In this document: one piece after another, positions 1 through 13,210 of the stretch
Layout of the letters: every line of letters begins with the position of its first letter
How positions within the stretch are numbered: position 1 is the first letter of the stretch
From: Hydractinia symbiolongicarpus
Lineage: Eukaryota > Cnidaria > Hydrozoa > Anthoathecata > Hydractiniidae
Direction: 5' to 3'
Length of the DNA stretch: 64,000 nt
Assembly: GCF_029227915.1 (NCBI RefSeq)
Contig: NC_079876.1
Coordinates: 18,292,001 to 18,356,000, forward strand
Program-made: the position numbers and the translations under genes
Notes under the pieces: model-generated
What the model saw: only the letters and a program-made list of their open reading frames with translations
What the model was told of the DNA's origin: nothing
Database searches by the model: none

Positions 1-877
1 TCTAAACCGTCCCTAAAACCAGTTAGAATTAAATTCCCAAACTCAGTTCTGTTATCTCTAGTTCCAAATAACGACTCTGCAAATGCTGGAGTGGTGAATG
101 TGTTAACAGTCACATTTCTCTGTCCTTTTTTCCCCAGAACCAGTATGGCACTATAACCATGCTTTTGTTGTAGTCCAAGAAGCTAAAAATATAGGGAAAC
201 TATATATGTCATTTAATAATAATTGTTTAAATTAAAATGTCAGAATACGTACAGAACAATGATCATTCTTTTGCAAGTAAAATTGATTAGATTATAGCCC
301 CCTGTTAAGGTTTAGAGCCTATTCCCCAGGTTCACTTATCAAATTTTATATTGCAGCTCCACAAAAAATAAATTTGAAATGATAAGATGCATAATTAAAG
401 TTTATACATTATTTTTAATAGAAAGTACACAAAAATTTACTGACTAAAACATTCCATCCTAGTTAGTGTTAGGGTGAAGGTTCTCATTATAATAAATCTG
501 TAATGCAGAACAGAAGTATATTCCTGCAGGTTAGTTTAACCTGCAGGAAAAAAATCGTTCAGGGCTTTACTTTTCTTAGGAAATGGTTGGCTACAGCCAA
601 CACAATTCTTTTTCACAATTTCATTTTCCCTTTTCCATTCTTTGCATATCTACAAAAATACAGAAAGAAAATAATAAATTGATAGGAACAAAGAAATTGA
701 AAATTCCTGTACAATTTGTAACGTAAAAACCAAATGATATACAAGCATTACCTTGACTCTTTTGCGGTGGTTCATAGAGTGTTTTTTCAGGTCTTTACTT
801 GAACCGTCAGTGGAATTCTCCAATCTTAACATTTTATATTTTGTCATGCTTTCATCATTAGTTAGGCCCAAGGACAT
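1..877 (-). CDS. Unidentified spliced gene, first two exons (runs off the left edge)
   Basis: Exon 1 is 752-877: ATG at 877, 42 codons, ending AAG before a good donor (GTAATG). Exon 2 starts at 182 after a TTTTTAG acceptor and stays open for 60 codons to the window edge, so the gene is partial at its 3' side. The junction is phase 0 on both sides, which supports a real intron (183-751). The exon 1 peptide is polar and ends in a basic stretch (NHRKRVK). Exon 2 reads as ordinary globular protein (for example KHGYSAILVLGKKGQRN). I do not recognise the family. It could equally be a domesticated or repeated transposon gene. The exon calls rest on splice sites and open frame only. Confidence 0.5.
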
Positions 878-898
878 TTAATTTTACAAATTTCAAAG

Positions 899-1084
899 GA
901 TATACCCTGTCTATTATTTCTAGGAGAAATCATGGCTTAGATGGAGAGTCCTGAAGTATTTAATGTTCATTTTGAGCTACTCAATTAGGATTTGCGCTTT
1001 ATCACACAACTCCCATTTCTCTCACATGGCTGGGGTGAACCCTGGGACGTCGTTGCATTTAATCACCCATATTGCATCGCCAAT
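899..1084 (-). repeat. SINE body copy without its tRNA head
   Basis: This stretch aligns with the body of the SINE at 1529-1812. They share 'taccctg.cta.tatttc.aggag' and 'cccattt.cctcacatggctgggg.taacc'. It lacks the tRNA-like head and about 40 bp in the middle, so it is a 5'-truncated, diverged copy in the same orientation. Confidence 0.5.
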
Positions 1085-1528
1085 GTTTAAGTATGGCAGG
1101 CAAAAAGATGTGGACACTACGTGAAGCAAAATAATTCTTTAACAAAGATATTGTTAAGACGCTAGGAGCCTTTATGCAAAACAGTTAACATGATATTGCC
1201 TATCAAAGGGAGACGAAGTCACTAAGCAAAAAAAGAAGTTATGTGGCCATGAAAATAAGAAGACCTCGTCGAACAAGCGGACTGGCCAAAAAACAATAAC
1301 ATAAAGGCTGTGTAGAGATCTAAGTAGTTTTATAGATGAACTTTGGAACAGTCGAAACCTTGTACTGGACTTTTAAAATTGTTAACAGGTTTTCTTTTGG
1401 TCCTCCTCCTTAAGGGACAATTAATGGATGTGCATATTTTACATGTCTAGCCTATGTTATTTGCCTGCCTACTTTGTCGGCGGCATCCACGTCAGCGCAA
1501 TTGCAAAGTGCTGACGTGAATTAGAAAA

Positions 1529-1812
1529 GGCTTACCCTGCCTAATATTTCCAGGAGGTGTCATTGTTTAGATGAAGTAATAAATTTTTATTTTCAGCTAC
1601 GCAGACCCAAATAGGATCCGCGCTCTACAAGACAACTCACCGCAACATCCAACGGCCTACACAGTGTGCCATCCCATTTCCCTCACATGGCTGGGGTTAA
1701 CCGGGGCTATAGTAACATGTAATCGCCCAATATTGAATAGCTGCCAAGTGGAATCGAAACCTGATCTCCCGCACAAAGTGCAAGAGTTATAATCACTGAG
1801 CAACAGCGCCAC
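1529..1812 (-). repeat. tRNA-derived SINE
   Basis: Read on the minus strand, the element starts at 1812 with a tRNA-like head. An A-box-like GCTCAGTGATTA lies near 1790-1802 and a B-box-like GGTTTCGATTC near 1751-1761, about 30 bp apart, as in a tRNA gene. The remaining ~220 bp is an unrelated body shared with the copy at 899-1084. The head is degenerate as a tRNA (no clean acceptor stem), so this is a SINE and not a tRNA gene. Confidence 0.6.
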
Positions 1813-1815
1813 AAA

Positions 1816-4800
1816 TATCTTGTTAACGTGTCCCAATTTTAGGGGGCTAGAGAAAGAATATCGTAAGCCAATTGATTCTTCTGCAACATTTTTAATGGCT
1901 TGCTTATTTCAGTTCATTATGGGGAAGTTTGGTTTAGAGATAGAGCAAGGGGGAGGGGCTGGTGGGGGATCTAGCATTGCCTGCTTAGCAGATTTTAGAA
2001 ACCCCTGTTGAAAATGTAAACAAAGAAATCCAAAGCAAATTTTATATACATCTTTAGCAACCTAGGTGGAGGACAGAAGCTTCCACTTGAAATCGAGGTC
2101 TGCTACTCTGAAGAAGCTCTTCATATGCGCTTTAGCTATACTACTTTTTAGGCATTGGCTGACTAAAGCTACTGTAAACTACCTATAATAGCTAGCTGTT
2201 AGCAGCCTTGCAAAACTTAAACTAAAGGTTTTAGCTACATATAGCTGCTACAACTCGTTTAGACTAGCGACATATAGTATTAATTTACAATAAAGTCAGC
2301 CTTACCTGATTTATTTACATCCATATTATTACAGTTCTTATTCTATTGAATCTATCTCAACGAGTATAACGTATATGAAGCAACAAACTAACCACGTTTT
2401 TTTTTACCGTTCTGTTGGGCGGCGATAACCTTGACACAAAGAGGGCGTAAATATCGCCACTATACCATGGATTCCGTGGCGGTAATTTTATGATTATCAT
2501 AAATTTTATCGAAATTTAACTTTTATGATATTCATAATATTTTTTTGTGCGTATAGGTTGCCGTTACGTAAAAAGTGAAATCTGCTAAAACTATATAACT
2601 TGCTTTGCCATGCCAGACGTACACTAGGGGAAAAAGTACATCAGACATTAAAAAATCCAACATATTTCGCCACGTCATACAAAAAAGGTTATTACAAAAT
2701 TTCCACACTGTACAGTTCGTAACACGTCGTATCAAAATCAGATATTCAGTCTATTGCATGCAGCAACCCCATCAAAGTTTCACACAAAATATAAGATATC
2801 AACAATTTTCAAGTTGAATCATTACTGTATTTTGTATATCTACCGCAATATTTCAATCAAAAATATTAAAGGAACAGTTTGCCTAACAGATCCAAACTCA
2901 TAATCAAGAAAATCAATTATTTTAGTTTTATGTAACAGGAGAACGATAACAATGCAGTGTTTTCGAATTTAAGGATCCAATATATTTCAAAAGATTGTAA
3001 CGCAACAGGTGTAAACATCGATTTAAGTTTGTTCACATAATTTTGTTTAGAATAATGCCAACAACAGTGAACCACCACACTCTGCAGTGGTAAAAACAGT
3101 AACAACAGAAAATTACTTTTTACAATATATATAAATCTTCTTTATGATATACACGTTGTTTTTATAAGAATAGTGGGTTTTCGTTCCAGCCTCCATTTTG
3201 TTACTGTTGTGACAAATACTATCCTCATTATTTTTAATATACTCTTAGCATAACTATGGCTGAAAATAAATAATGTTTTAATAAAATAAGGCCTGCTATA
3301 AATTACTAAAGCTAAATGGAAAGTTCTGTTCAATAACGACCCACTGCATTGGAAAAAATGCAGTTCGTTTGATATGCAAAGTGAAACCTCTGATCAATTT
3401 TGTGCAGTGCATCATACAATTTTTATATTAAGAACAAACAATCAAGCTTGCACATATTCTTGGGATATTCTGAACCTCTGATCTATTGTTCAGAGCTTAT
3501 TTTCACATAACGTGCTCAAAGAAAACATTTTTCGGCTCCAGACACCACAAGGAATTTAATGTTTAGGGAAAATTTAGCTTCAAAAGTTATGAGGGTTCAC
3601 AAATCGTTATACACCTAAATTCATTTGCTGACCAGATAATCCAAACAACACACCTGCTTTTCTTTTGCATTCTCAGTAGGTAGTTTGCTAGCGTTATTTG
3701 GATCAGCTTTTTACTTCGATTACTAAACTTTGCTTCATCCAAAGAGAACAAATTGAAAATGTATAGCTACAATTGTCTGATGCATTTCCAATCAATTTTT
3801 TCTGATGTTATATCATCGTACGTTTTTTCTTTTTTTAAAAAAAATATTTTTGACAACAACAACATTAACTTTGTTCGACAATAACAGTTTTTTTCTTACA
3901 TTTTGGATTCGAATTATGCATTTTCGAATGCAATAGTTTGTTTTATAAAAAGAAGCAATCTCAGTCCCACAACACAAAAATATAAACAAACTAATAAGCT
4001 TTGAGCTAACCTCATGATGAGTAAGCCAATTCCTTGTTTGAAATAACTTTTTTCAGGACTATTGTGAAAAAGAAACAAAATTCTTTGCTTCGGTTATTCT
4101 TTTTTCAGTTAATAAACAACTTGTTTCCGTTGGATACGGCGCGCATATGGTAATCCGGGGGCGAAACTAAAATTTCTATCCATAAGGACACCGTACAGCT
4201 TTTACCATAAACAACAAATAAACCCCTGTGTGGCAATTTTTTTAACCTAGTACATATTAGCATAACACCACGCTTTGGGGAGACAATGCATGAACCACAA
4301 GAAAGCGACCCGTGATTTTAGTACCGTGAACTCACATAGTCACTCACACAAGCGGATTATAATATAGGATGCAATGCTTTTAACGTCCATTCATGTTTGA
4401 ACATTTTATCAAAAGCATCAGGCTTAAAATCTTTTCGATCAAAGTTTGATTTTTTGAGCAACTAATGATTTTTTGTTCATAATTTGGCGTTCCAAATTTT
4501 GGAATCCAATGTAATCAGGTATTATGTTGACGAAAAAACTTATTTTTTTAAAAATGTTAGACTATTCTAGTAAATAAATCATGGACTTTCGATATCGCTG
4601 ATTTTTTTTCGCTCGTCTAGTGACTCAATATTTAAAAGTCACCAGGATGTTATGTATTTTTTTTCGAAAAATGATTTATTATTAAAATTAGTGAATTAAA
4701 GCTTTTAAAAATAAATTAGTTTGAAATAATCTCATTGATAATTTTTCGCTTCTACTGACGATAAAAATAAAAATATGTATTCAGTATTATATACATAGTT

Positions 4801-5525
4801 TTTCATTTTTTATCAGCTAACAAATTTAAAATCAAACGATACAACACTTGCTAAAATACTGAAGCCTCAGTTCCTTGATCAGTTGGATTTGCATCTGTGC
4901 TGCTTTTTGGTAAGAGGGAAATTACAGCAATTGAAGCTTGTAGGAAGCTTGTAGGAAGCTTGTAGGAACCAAAAATGTATCCTTCGACTCGTTGACGCTT
5001 TGAACATTTAAAGACATTATCGCGGTATTTTTTCTTGTGGATTTGTTGAGCTTTTTTTTATTTTTACACTAATTAGCATTTGGCAAGCTTTTCTGACCTT
5101 TAACTTGTGATTGCGGTCGATACATGTATACAATAATTGCTTTTTTGCAAAATCGATGTTAAAGCAAACATGTTTTCGAAAACATAAAATTTCTTCCACA
5201 CTTTTCTTTGTGAGATAATTTTAGGAATATTTTTAAATATTGATTTAGATTTTTGATTATTAATCTGCTTCTCTTCATCGTTAATTACTATTACCTCCTG
5301 TTACATTGCGAGTCTCCGCTCCATTTGTACAACAATCCATTTGTCCGTTAATGTAAAGCGATAACTTTGCATTAAATGCCATTTGCGAGACAATGTTTTC
5401 GTTTATATTAACTCTGTTGTGTACACCTTACTTACTTATTTTACGAGAATAACCTTGTGAATCAACAGATAATTAAGTTGGTTGGTTAAGTTTAAGTTAA
5501 TAAAAGGATCATTTTATTCTTTTCC
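1816..5525. other. Intergenic DNA, no gene seen
   Basis: AT-rich sequence with only short, uninformative open frames. At 4934-4969 there are three tandem copies of the 12-mer gaagcttgtagg. No coding exon or classifiable repeat was recognised. Confidence 0.5.
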
Positions 5526-6162
5526 AGCTTGGTTCTCACTATGGGCTAACGATGAGCTAACCATAGTGCGCATAATGTGTTAGCCGATTTCAAAGTTTTG
5601 AGCTACGGATAGCTGATGTATTCGTTTCACGTTCTCACTACGGTGCATCGTTAGCTCTTTTGTAGCCGAATATAATGCGGGAAAGAATGAAAAAGAAAGA
5701 AAGATAGAAAGAAAGTCTTGTTATTATTACTACTTCGAAGAAGAAGACGTAGCCTGGAAAGAAAGGAATTAACAAAATTACGAAAAAAGAAACAACTTTT
5801 GGTCAGAAAGGCAGGGAAAATCTTTCACATTTAACGCCAACTCTTCTTCTTCTTCAAACGTCATTTTTTAAATTTTATTAGCTATTTTAGTTTTAAAATG
5901 ACTTTTGACAACAAAACATACTACTATTTTTTAAAACATAAATCGCTTTCAGCACGATTTATGTCGGCTTTCTTTGAAGATTGCTAAAAGTGAGCTTATC
6001 TCACTGTTAGCCGAAAAAAAATATCAAAAAATTTTGATTTCAAAAAATCGGCTAACGATGAGCTAACGATGAGTTCAGCTGTGAGCTAAGCAGATACTTT
6101 TACGTTCACACTATGGACTAAGGTCGATGAGCTAATCGTTAGCCCATAGTGAGAACCAAGCT
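5526..6162. mobile_element. MITE with ~29-bp terminal inverted repeats
   Basis: The left end (5526-5553, starting agcttggttctcactatggg) is matched in reverse complement by the right end (6134-6162). If the repeat starts at TGGTTCTC, the flanks are agct on both sides, a possible 4-bp target duplication. Shorter copies of the same terminal motif recur inside (for example 5630-5660 and 6100-6130), so the ends look duplicated inward. There is no coding capacity. The right end lies 58 bp upstream of the RING/TRAF start codon. Confidence 0.7.
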
Positions 6163-6220
6163 TTACTGTACGTTTTTTCCAAAATTATGAATTTTTATGC
6201 AGCTACCTTAAAAACAAGAT

Positions 6221-7389
6221 ATGGCTGAAAAGTATGATTACGAAGTTGTTGAAAAAGGAAAAGAAGATTTTAAGTGTATAATTTGTCTAAATTTAATGAA
6301 AGATGCCATGCAGTTAGGGTGCGTTCATGGAATGTGTAAAAGCTGTTTGGATGATTTAGAGAAGAGCAGCATAGAAAGGTATGTGGGAAAATTTGTTCTA
6401 GCTAAGGAAATTTGTTTTAACAAAGGATAGAACAATAAGTACAAATCGAGTTTCAAGTAATTAGATATCTTTTTCACATGGGAGTTTTTTGTTTTGTATT
6501 TTCACGTTTGAATAACTGTAACACCGACAATTTTGATCAAAATGTTTCCATGCAAGAAAATGGGTAGGACAATTCCATATTAGATTTACGTACTTTGAAC
6601 CTGTTAATGTGCACAGTTGAATTAAGAACAGAGGATATTACGGTATTTATGGAATACAAACTCTTAAAATATGAATTGTTGACGCCACAGGTTCCAAGGT
6701 GTGGATGGTTCTGCAATGCGAGTGGGGAAAAGGAGATTAGCATACATTTCTATATTAGATTTACGCACTTTGAACTTGTTAATGTTCACAGTTGAATTGA
6801 GAACAGAGGATATTACGGTATTTATTGAATAAAAACTCTTAAAATATGAATTGTTGACATTACAAGTCCCGAGGTGTGGATGGTTCTGCAATGCGAGCGA
6901 GCTAGGAAAAGGAGATTAGCATACTTTACACGATGCTTAAAAGTACCAATTTTTTAGATACAAATTGTTTGATATTAAATTTTGTTACATGAAGTTTGTT
7001 ATCATTTTTAGAGGTGTTCAGTTTTGTTGTCCACATTGTCGTGAAGAAATACACAGAGAACAGGTGAGACAATAAAAGGCAATAGGGATTATGGCCAGAG
7101 TGTTTTAAAAAGAGTCTTCGTAAAGTCATAATTAAATATAGAAATACTTAACACAAAATATCAATATGTCAATAAGAAAGAAGTACAGAGCATTTTTTCC
7201 CAATAACAATGTACATTTTAACAAACATATCTGTCGCTATTATTATTAGGACAAAGAAAAATCCAATGTTTTTTATATGATTAGGTATGCCCAGCGAAAA
7301 TGGTAGATAAAATGATTTTATCAGTAAAGGTGAAATGTAAGAATACAACAAAAGAATGTGATTGGATTGGTGAGCTTGGTAACATGCAG
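6221..7389 (+). CDS. RING/TRAF-type zinc-finger protein, exons 1-3 (3' end not found)
   Basis: Exon 1 is 6221-6378, exon 2 is 7012-7063 and exon 3 is 7285-7389. Donors (GTATGT, GTGAGA, GTACGT) and AG acceptors are good and the phases match (2, then 0). Across exons 1-2 the protein has a C3HC4 RING: CIIC, then 11 residues, CVHGMCKSC, and CPHC in exon 2. Exon 3 starts a TRAF-type zinc finger (KCKNTTKECDWIGELGNMQ) whose closing His and Cys must lie in a later exon. In this family the RING acts as an E3 ubiquitin ligase in receptor signalling. I could not find the remaining zinc-finger or MATH exons downstream, where a TIR element and a LINE have inserted, so the gene may have a long intron or be broken. 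Confidence 0.7.
6577..6926. repeat. Two-copy 175-bp tandem duplication in intron 1
   Basis: Copies at 6577-6751 and 6752-6926 share 'atattagatttacg.actttgaac', 'cagaggatattacggtattta' and 'ggatggttctgcaatgcgag'. They differ by scattered substitutions, so the duplication is not recent. Confidence 0.8.
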
Positions 7390-7809
7390 GTACGTCTTAA
7401 TGCCTTTTCAAAAATACATGGTTAGATGTGCGCATTTTGTATGTTTGTTCCATACTTTGACCATATGTTATTTCTATACTAAATCTTTAAACGTCATTTG
7501 CTGTAAGTGTTCAATCTTAGATGTGTATGGGAAAGTCAAGCATGTTTCAACAGGAATAACAGTCAAATGCAAAAAACTTTAAGTTAACAGAAATTTGATC
7601 AATAAAATTAAAGCATAACTAGTGTGAAAACTCGTGAAAGAATTTACTTATAGAAAATTAATAGTTATTGTGCTTCTTATAACAAAACGTTTTGTTCATG
7701 AGAAAGGCTGTCTATAAACACTTTTGAAAAAAAAACAATGTTAATTGTCTTTGAATTGTACACTAATTTATAACAAAGCGCTTACATTCCCTGTTATGTA
7801 AAATCTGTT

Positions 7810-9192
7810 ATTACAGAGTTTGATACCGCGCAAGTCTGAGCACTAGCGAAGTGCTTTGTAGGGACAAATTTTTGGCTTGTTTTCTTTTGTCTCGATAGGC
7901 CAAACAATTTTCATGGTCAGTTTTTCATAACTATTCTGATTAGTGTTGCGAAAAGAGGCAGAAATGCAAAATCCTGCCTGATGTTTCTTCAGCTAATTTT
8001 TTGCTTTTAACTGACGTTTTAACTTTTAATAACACGTTTAAATGGTGTTGCTAGCCCTCTTTGTGGTATATTGACACGGGTAAGATGTTGGAATCGAAGA
8101 AAACTTAAATTACTGACTTTTACAGAGAGACAAGAGAGGATATTGTTGATGATGTTGGTTTTAGCAGCTAGCTAACTAGCTGTAGCAAGCAAAAAAAAAT
8201 TTTGCACATTTTTTGCACAATTCTGCAAATTGAAAACCAAAATTTTTTTGACGAAAACAGTTAAAGTCACAAAAATTTCTTAAAAAGTTATTTTCCATTT
8301 ATTTGTTTATTTAACCAGAGTATATTATTTTATTTTATTTTTCACAGCGGTTGAAATTTTGTATTTTACAGATTAAAACTATTCCAATGCAAAATTGAAG
8401 CGTAGCAATTTCTAAGGTTAAGTTTTGTTTGAACTGCACTGTTTGATGTTTCTTGAAGTTGATTGATATTAGAAATGAGTTTTTATGATCCTATTTTTAG
8501 CACTGGACACTTGCCCACCTATATATCTGATTACTGTAACCGATAAGGCTACGATATATATGAGTGAACCAGCAGTGACCCCTAGCTAAAAAAACTACAT
8601 CGAGACAGATACACAGCCAACTTTGACAATTTTTAATTTGGTGTATAAAAAATGTAGCCCTGGATAGTTAAATAAAGTTTCTAGCAAACACAAAGTAAGA
8701 ACTTTTGGAATGGTCTTTTAATATTATATGTATTTGTTTAATGAGCTACATTATTTTTGCTGTGCTAGTAGCTATATAAATCTTGAATGACATACTAGCA
8801 ATCCCTCTTTGATCAGCACTGTGATATTTTTAAGACAATAATAAAACTTGTGATGTAACTAGCTACCAAAATAAGGTTTCTTTCTCTTTTGACTGCTAAC
8901 TTTTCATGATGAGTGTACCCCACAACTTGAAGCAATTAATAACTAAGTTTAGGTCTTGAACTTTCATAATATACACTCTTATGTCAGTAGTGAGTATCCT
9001 TCCTTTAAATAATTGTAAAATCAATATATCGCACCAGTTTAAGAAGTGAAAAAACAAAAGAAAAAGTGACTAATTCTCTGCATCCTGCATGTTTTCCCTA
9101 GCAAATGCCTCACGCTCTGCAGGGGATATAAAAATTTGTCCCTACAAGCGCTTTGCTAGTGCCCAGACCTGCGCCGTATGAAACTCCGTAAT
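7810..9192. mobile_element. Non-autonomous DNA transposon with ~63-bp TIRs
   Basis: The left end (7810-7873) and the reverse complement of the right end (9130-9192) align over about 63 bp with around ten mismatches. Both begin attac.gagttt and end with the 13-mer gggacaaattttt. The flanks carry gtt on both sides (7807-7809 and 9193-9195), a possible 3-bp target duplication, but too short to prove it. The 1.25-kb interior has no open frame of note, so the element would depend on a transposase from elsewhere. Superfamily not assigned. Confidence 0.7.
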
Positions 9193-9215
9193 GTTGAATT
9201 AAATTTGGTATAGCT

Positions 9216-10820
9216 ACAAAGTATTTGAAAAATTAATGATGAAGCAGGTAACAGAGCACCTCGAAAGAGAAAATCTCCTTTTCATTCACCAGTCTGGCTT
9301 TCGTGAAGCACACTGTACAATAACCTCATGCACAAAGCTGAAAAATGACATCGTGACAGCGATGCACAGAGGTGAAATAGCGTTAGCTGTGATGGCAGAT
9401 TTCTCTAAAGCATTCGATACTGTAGACTATGAATCACTGATAACTAAACTCCATCAGCTAAAATTCTCAAAGGCATCCATGTACCTCCTAGCAAACTACC
9501 TTTCGAGTCGACGCCAATTCACCCAAGTCAATGATAACGTATCCCAAGAACTTACTGTAACGAAAGGTGTTCCTCAAGGTAGCATCTTGGGTCCCATACT
9601 TTTCAACATCTACGTATCAGATATGAGCAGGGAAACAGATGCGGAGTTGATCCAGTACGCTGACGACACAAGCATATACCGTTCCTGCAAACCAAAAATG
9701 TTTGATCAATGTGTCACGAAAACGAATGAAGATGTATCAAAAGTGCAGTCATGGTCGAAAAACAGTAGCCTCATCTTCAATGCGAAAAAGACTAATTCCA
9801 TTCTTATTTCCACAAAGCAAATGGCGAAACATCACGAGTTTAAGTATGAAATATTCTCAACAGACGGAAGTCAGATCAAACAGACCTCTGAAATCAAGCT
9901 GCGTGGTGTAACGTTCAGAGAAGACTTGAAATGGAACAGCCATATCAATAAAACCACATCTTCATCATTTGGCACACTAAAAACACTAGCTCACTTGAAA
10001 AGGTTTTCATCCTTCAAACTTCGTAAGCAACTCGCTGAAACACTGGTGTTAAGCAAACTGGATTATGGTAATGCAATCTATCACGGAGCACCAACATACT
10101 TGATGAACTAGCTGCAGAGAGTACAAAATGCAGCTCCAAGTTTTGTACGCTCACGTTATTCCAAGATCAATGACGTTGTTGGACTTAAGTGGCTTTCAGT
10201 GCAAGAACGAGCCGAGTTCAGCATTTCCAGACTTGCTTGGAAATCTATTAACAGTGACGATTGGCCAAAGTTCCTGCCAATGCAACAAATGAAAGAACCA
10301 GTGCGACCATCACGTCGCCAACAAAAACGACGGTATAAAGACTGCATGCATGGTCAACGTTGGGAATACTTTTGAGTACGAAGCATCAAAAATATTTGAC
10401 AATCTGCCTGGCAACTGTAGAAATGCAAAAGTTTACTCGGATTCTTGCAAAAACATTTATCTGCTAGATAAATTATTAGCTCCGAGCCTAGCCTAATTAT
10501 ACTTCATACCTTAGTGCCTTCTTGTTTGTGTACCTTATTGTTTGTTTGTTTTAACCTTTTTGTCTTCTACATATTATTTGCCAATCAATTTTATTTTATC
10601 CTCGCCACTGCTACCACTATTCTTCATTGAGCACCATAGGCAGGCTCTCTACAGTGTGCATTAAAACCCAGTCCAACTTGTCTCTGTTTATAACTGTTTT
10701 AGTACTTACTGGGTTTTAATGCAAACTGTAAAAAACATGAATTTAAGTTTAAATATGTTAGTGATTTATATGACTATATTTTATAAGGTCTGCACAATCA
10801 ATAAAATTTTCGACTACCTA
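9216..10820 (+). pseudogene. 5'-truncated CR1/L2-type LINE, RT domain
   Basis: The frame is open from 9216 (KVFEKL) through 9236-10111 and shows reverse-transcriptase motifs: ADFSKAFDTVDY (motif A), GVPQGSILGPILFNIY (motif B) and QYADDTSIY (motif C). Everything upstream (endonuclease, ORF1) is missing, as expected from incomplete reverse transcription. A TAG at 10109-10111 interrupts the frame, which then continues to 10375, and the C-terminal part resumes in another frame to 10496. The 3' part ends near 'aataaaattttcgac'. Jockey-superfamily RT by motif style; the clade assignment is an inference. Confidence 0.75.
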
Positions 10821-10954
10821 TTTTATCAGAATCTCTCTTTTTTCCAAGTCACTATTTTCTCCATATTTTATCATTCCTAATCCGCCAGTTTTGATTTTGC
10901 TTTGCATTTACAACAACTCGTTTTAGAACATATAGCAAGTATGTGTGTATGTAT

Positions 10955-12640
<1,686 letters not shown>

Positions 12641-12679
12641 GTTTTAGCAGATGTGTTCAATCGACACGCTCTTTTTTCC

Positions 12680-13210
12680 TTTTTCCTTTAAAGAGATGTG
12701 TCAAGAAGAACACATGACCTTGCCTAGACAAAGATGTGAAACGAAAATGAAAACCCGAGATCAGCTCATGTACACGGACCTTAAATCAAATAAACTGTCG
12801 GAACTGGATGCCTACACACGACAAGAAAACTTTAATAGAAATGAGTTGAAAAGATCAGAAAGAAAACGCATATAACTTCGTTTATTTCTAGAAAACAGGG
12901 GATTTTTCGGACACAGCTCAGAACTAGCAATCAACCAACCACGTTTACTATTGACCTCTCAGTGATACAGATATTTTACAAAATTTTGGAGTTGATTGAA
13001 GCATATATCATTCACCCTCACGAAAAACACTGAAAACCTAGTCCACAGCGACAGATTTTACATTTCAGACAGTCGCTAAGACTGGAGTGAAAAGTCATCG
13101 AAAGGAGCTCAAACTTAAATGGGCTACAGGGTTAGACAACATTTCCAGGTGCTTTCTAAAGGTTGCTTTAAGCGTCATTGCGACGCCATCAATGTACGTC
13201 ATAACGATAT
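12680..13210 (+). pseudogene. Decayed LINE relic
   Basis: Two faint pieces in one orientation. Near 12780-12870 the frame reads SNKLSELDAYTRQEN, like the coiled-coil end of a LINE ORF1. Near 13110-13200 it reads KWATGLDNISRCFLKVALSV, like the region just before the RT core of CR1/L2-type LINEs. The sequence between is not readable. A relic is the best explanation but the match is short. Confidence 0.35.

Noticed and set aside
1751-1812. tRNA gene
   Set aside because: Box-like motifs are present but no acceptor stem or anticodon arm folds well, and a SINE body is attached.
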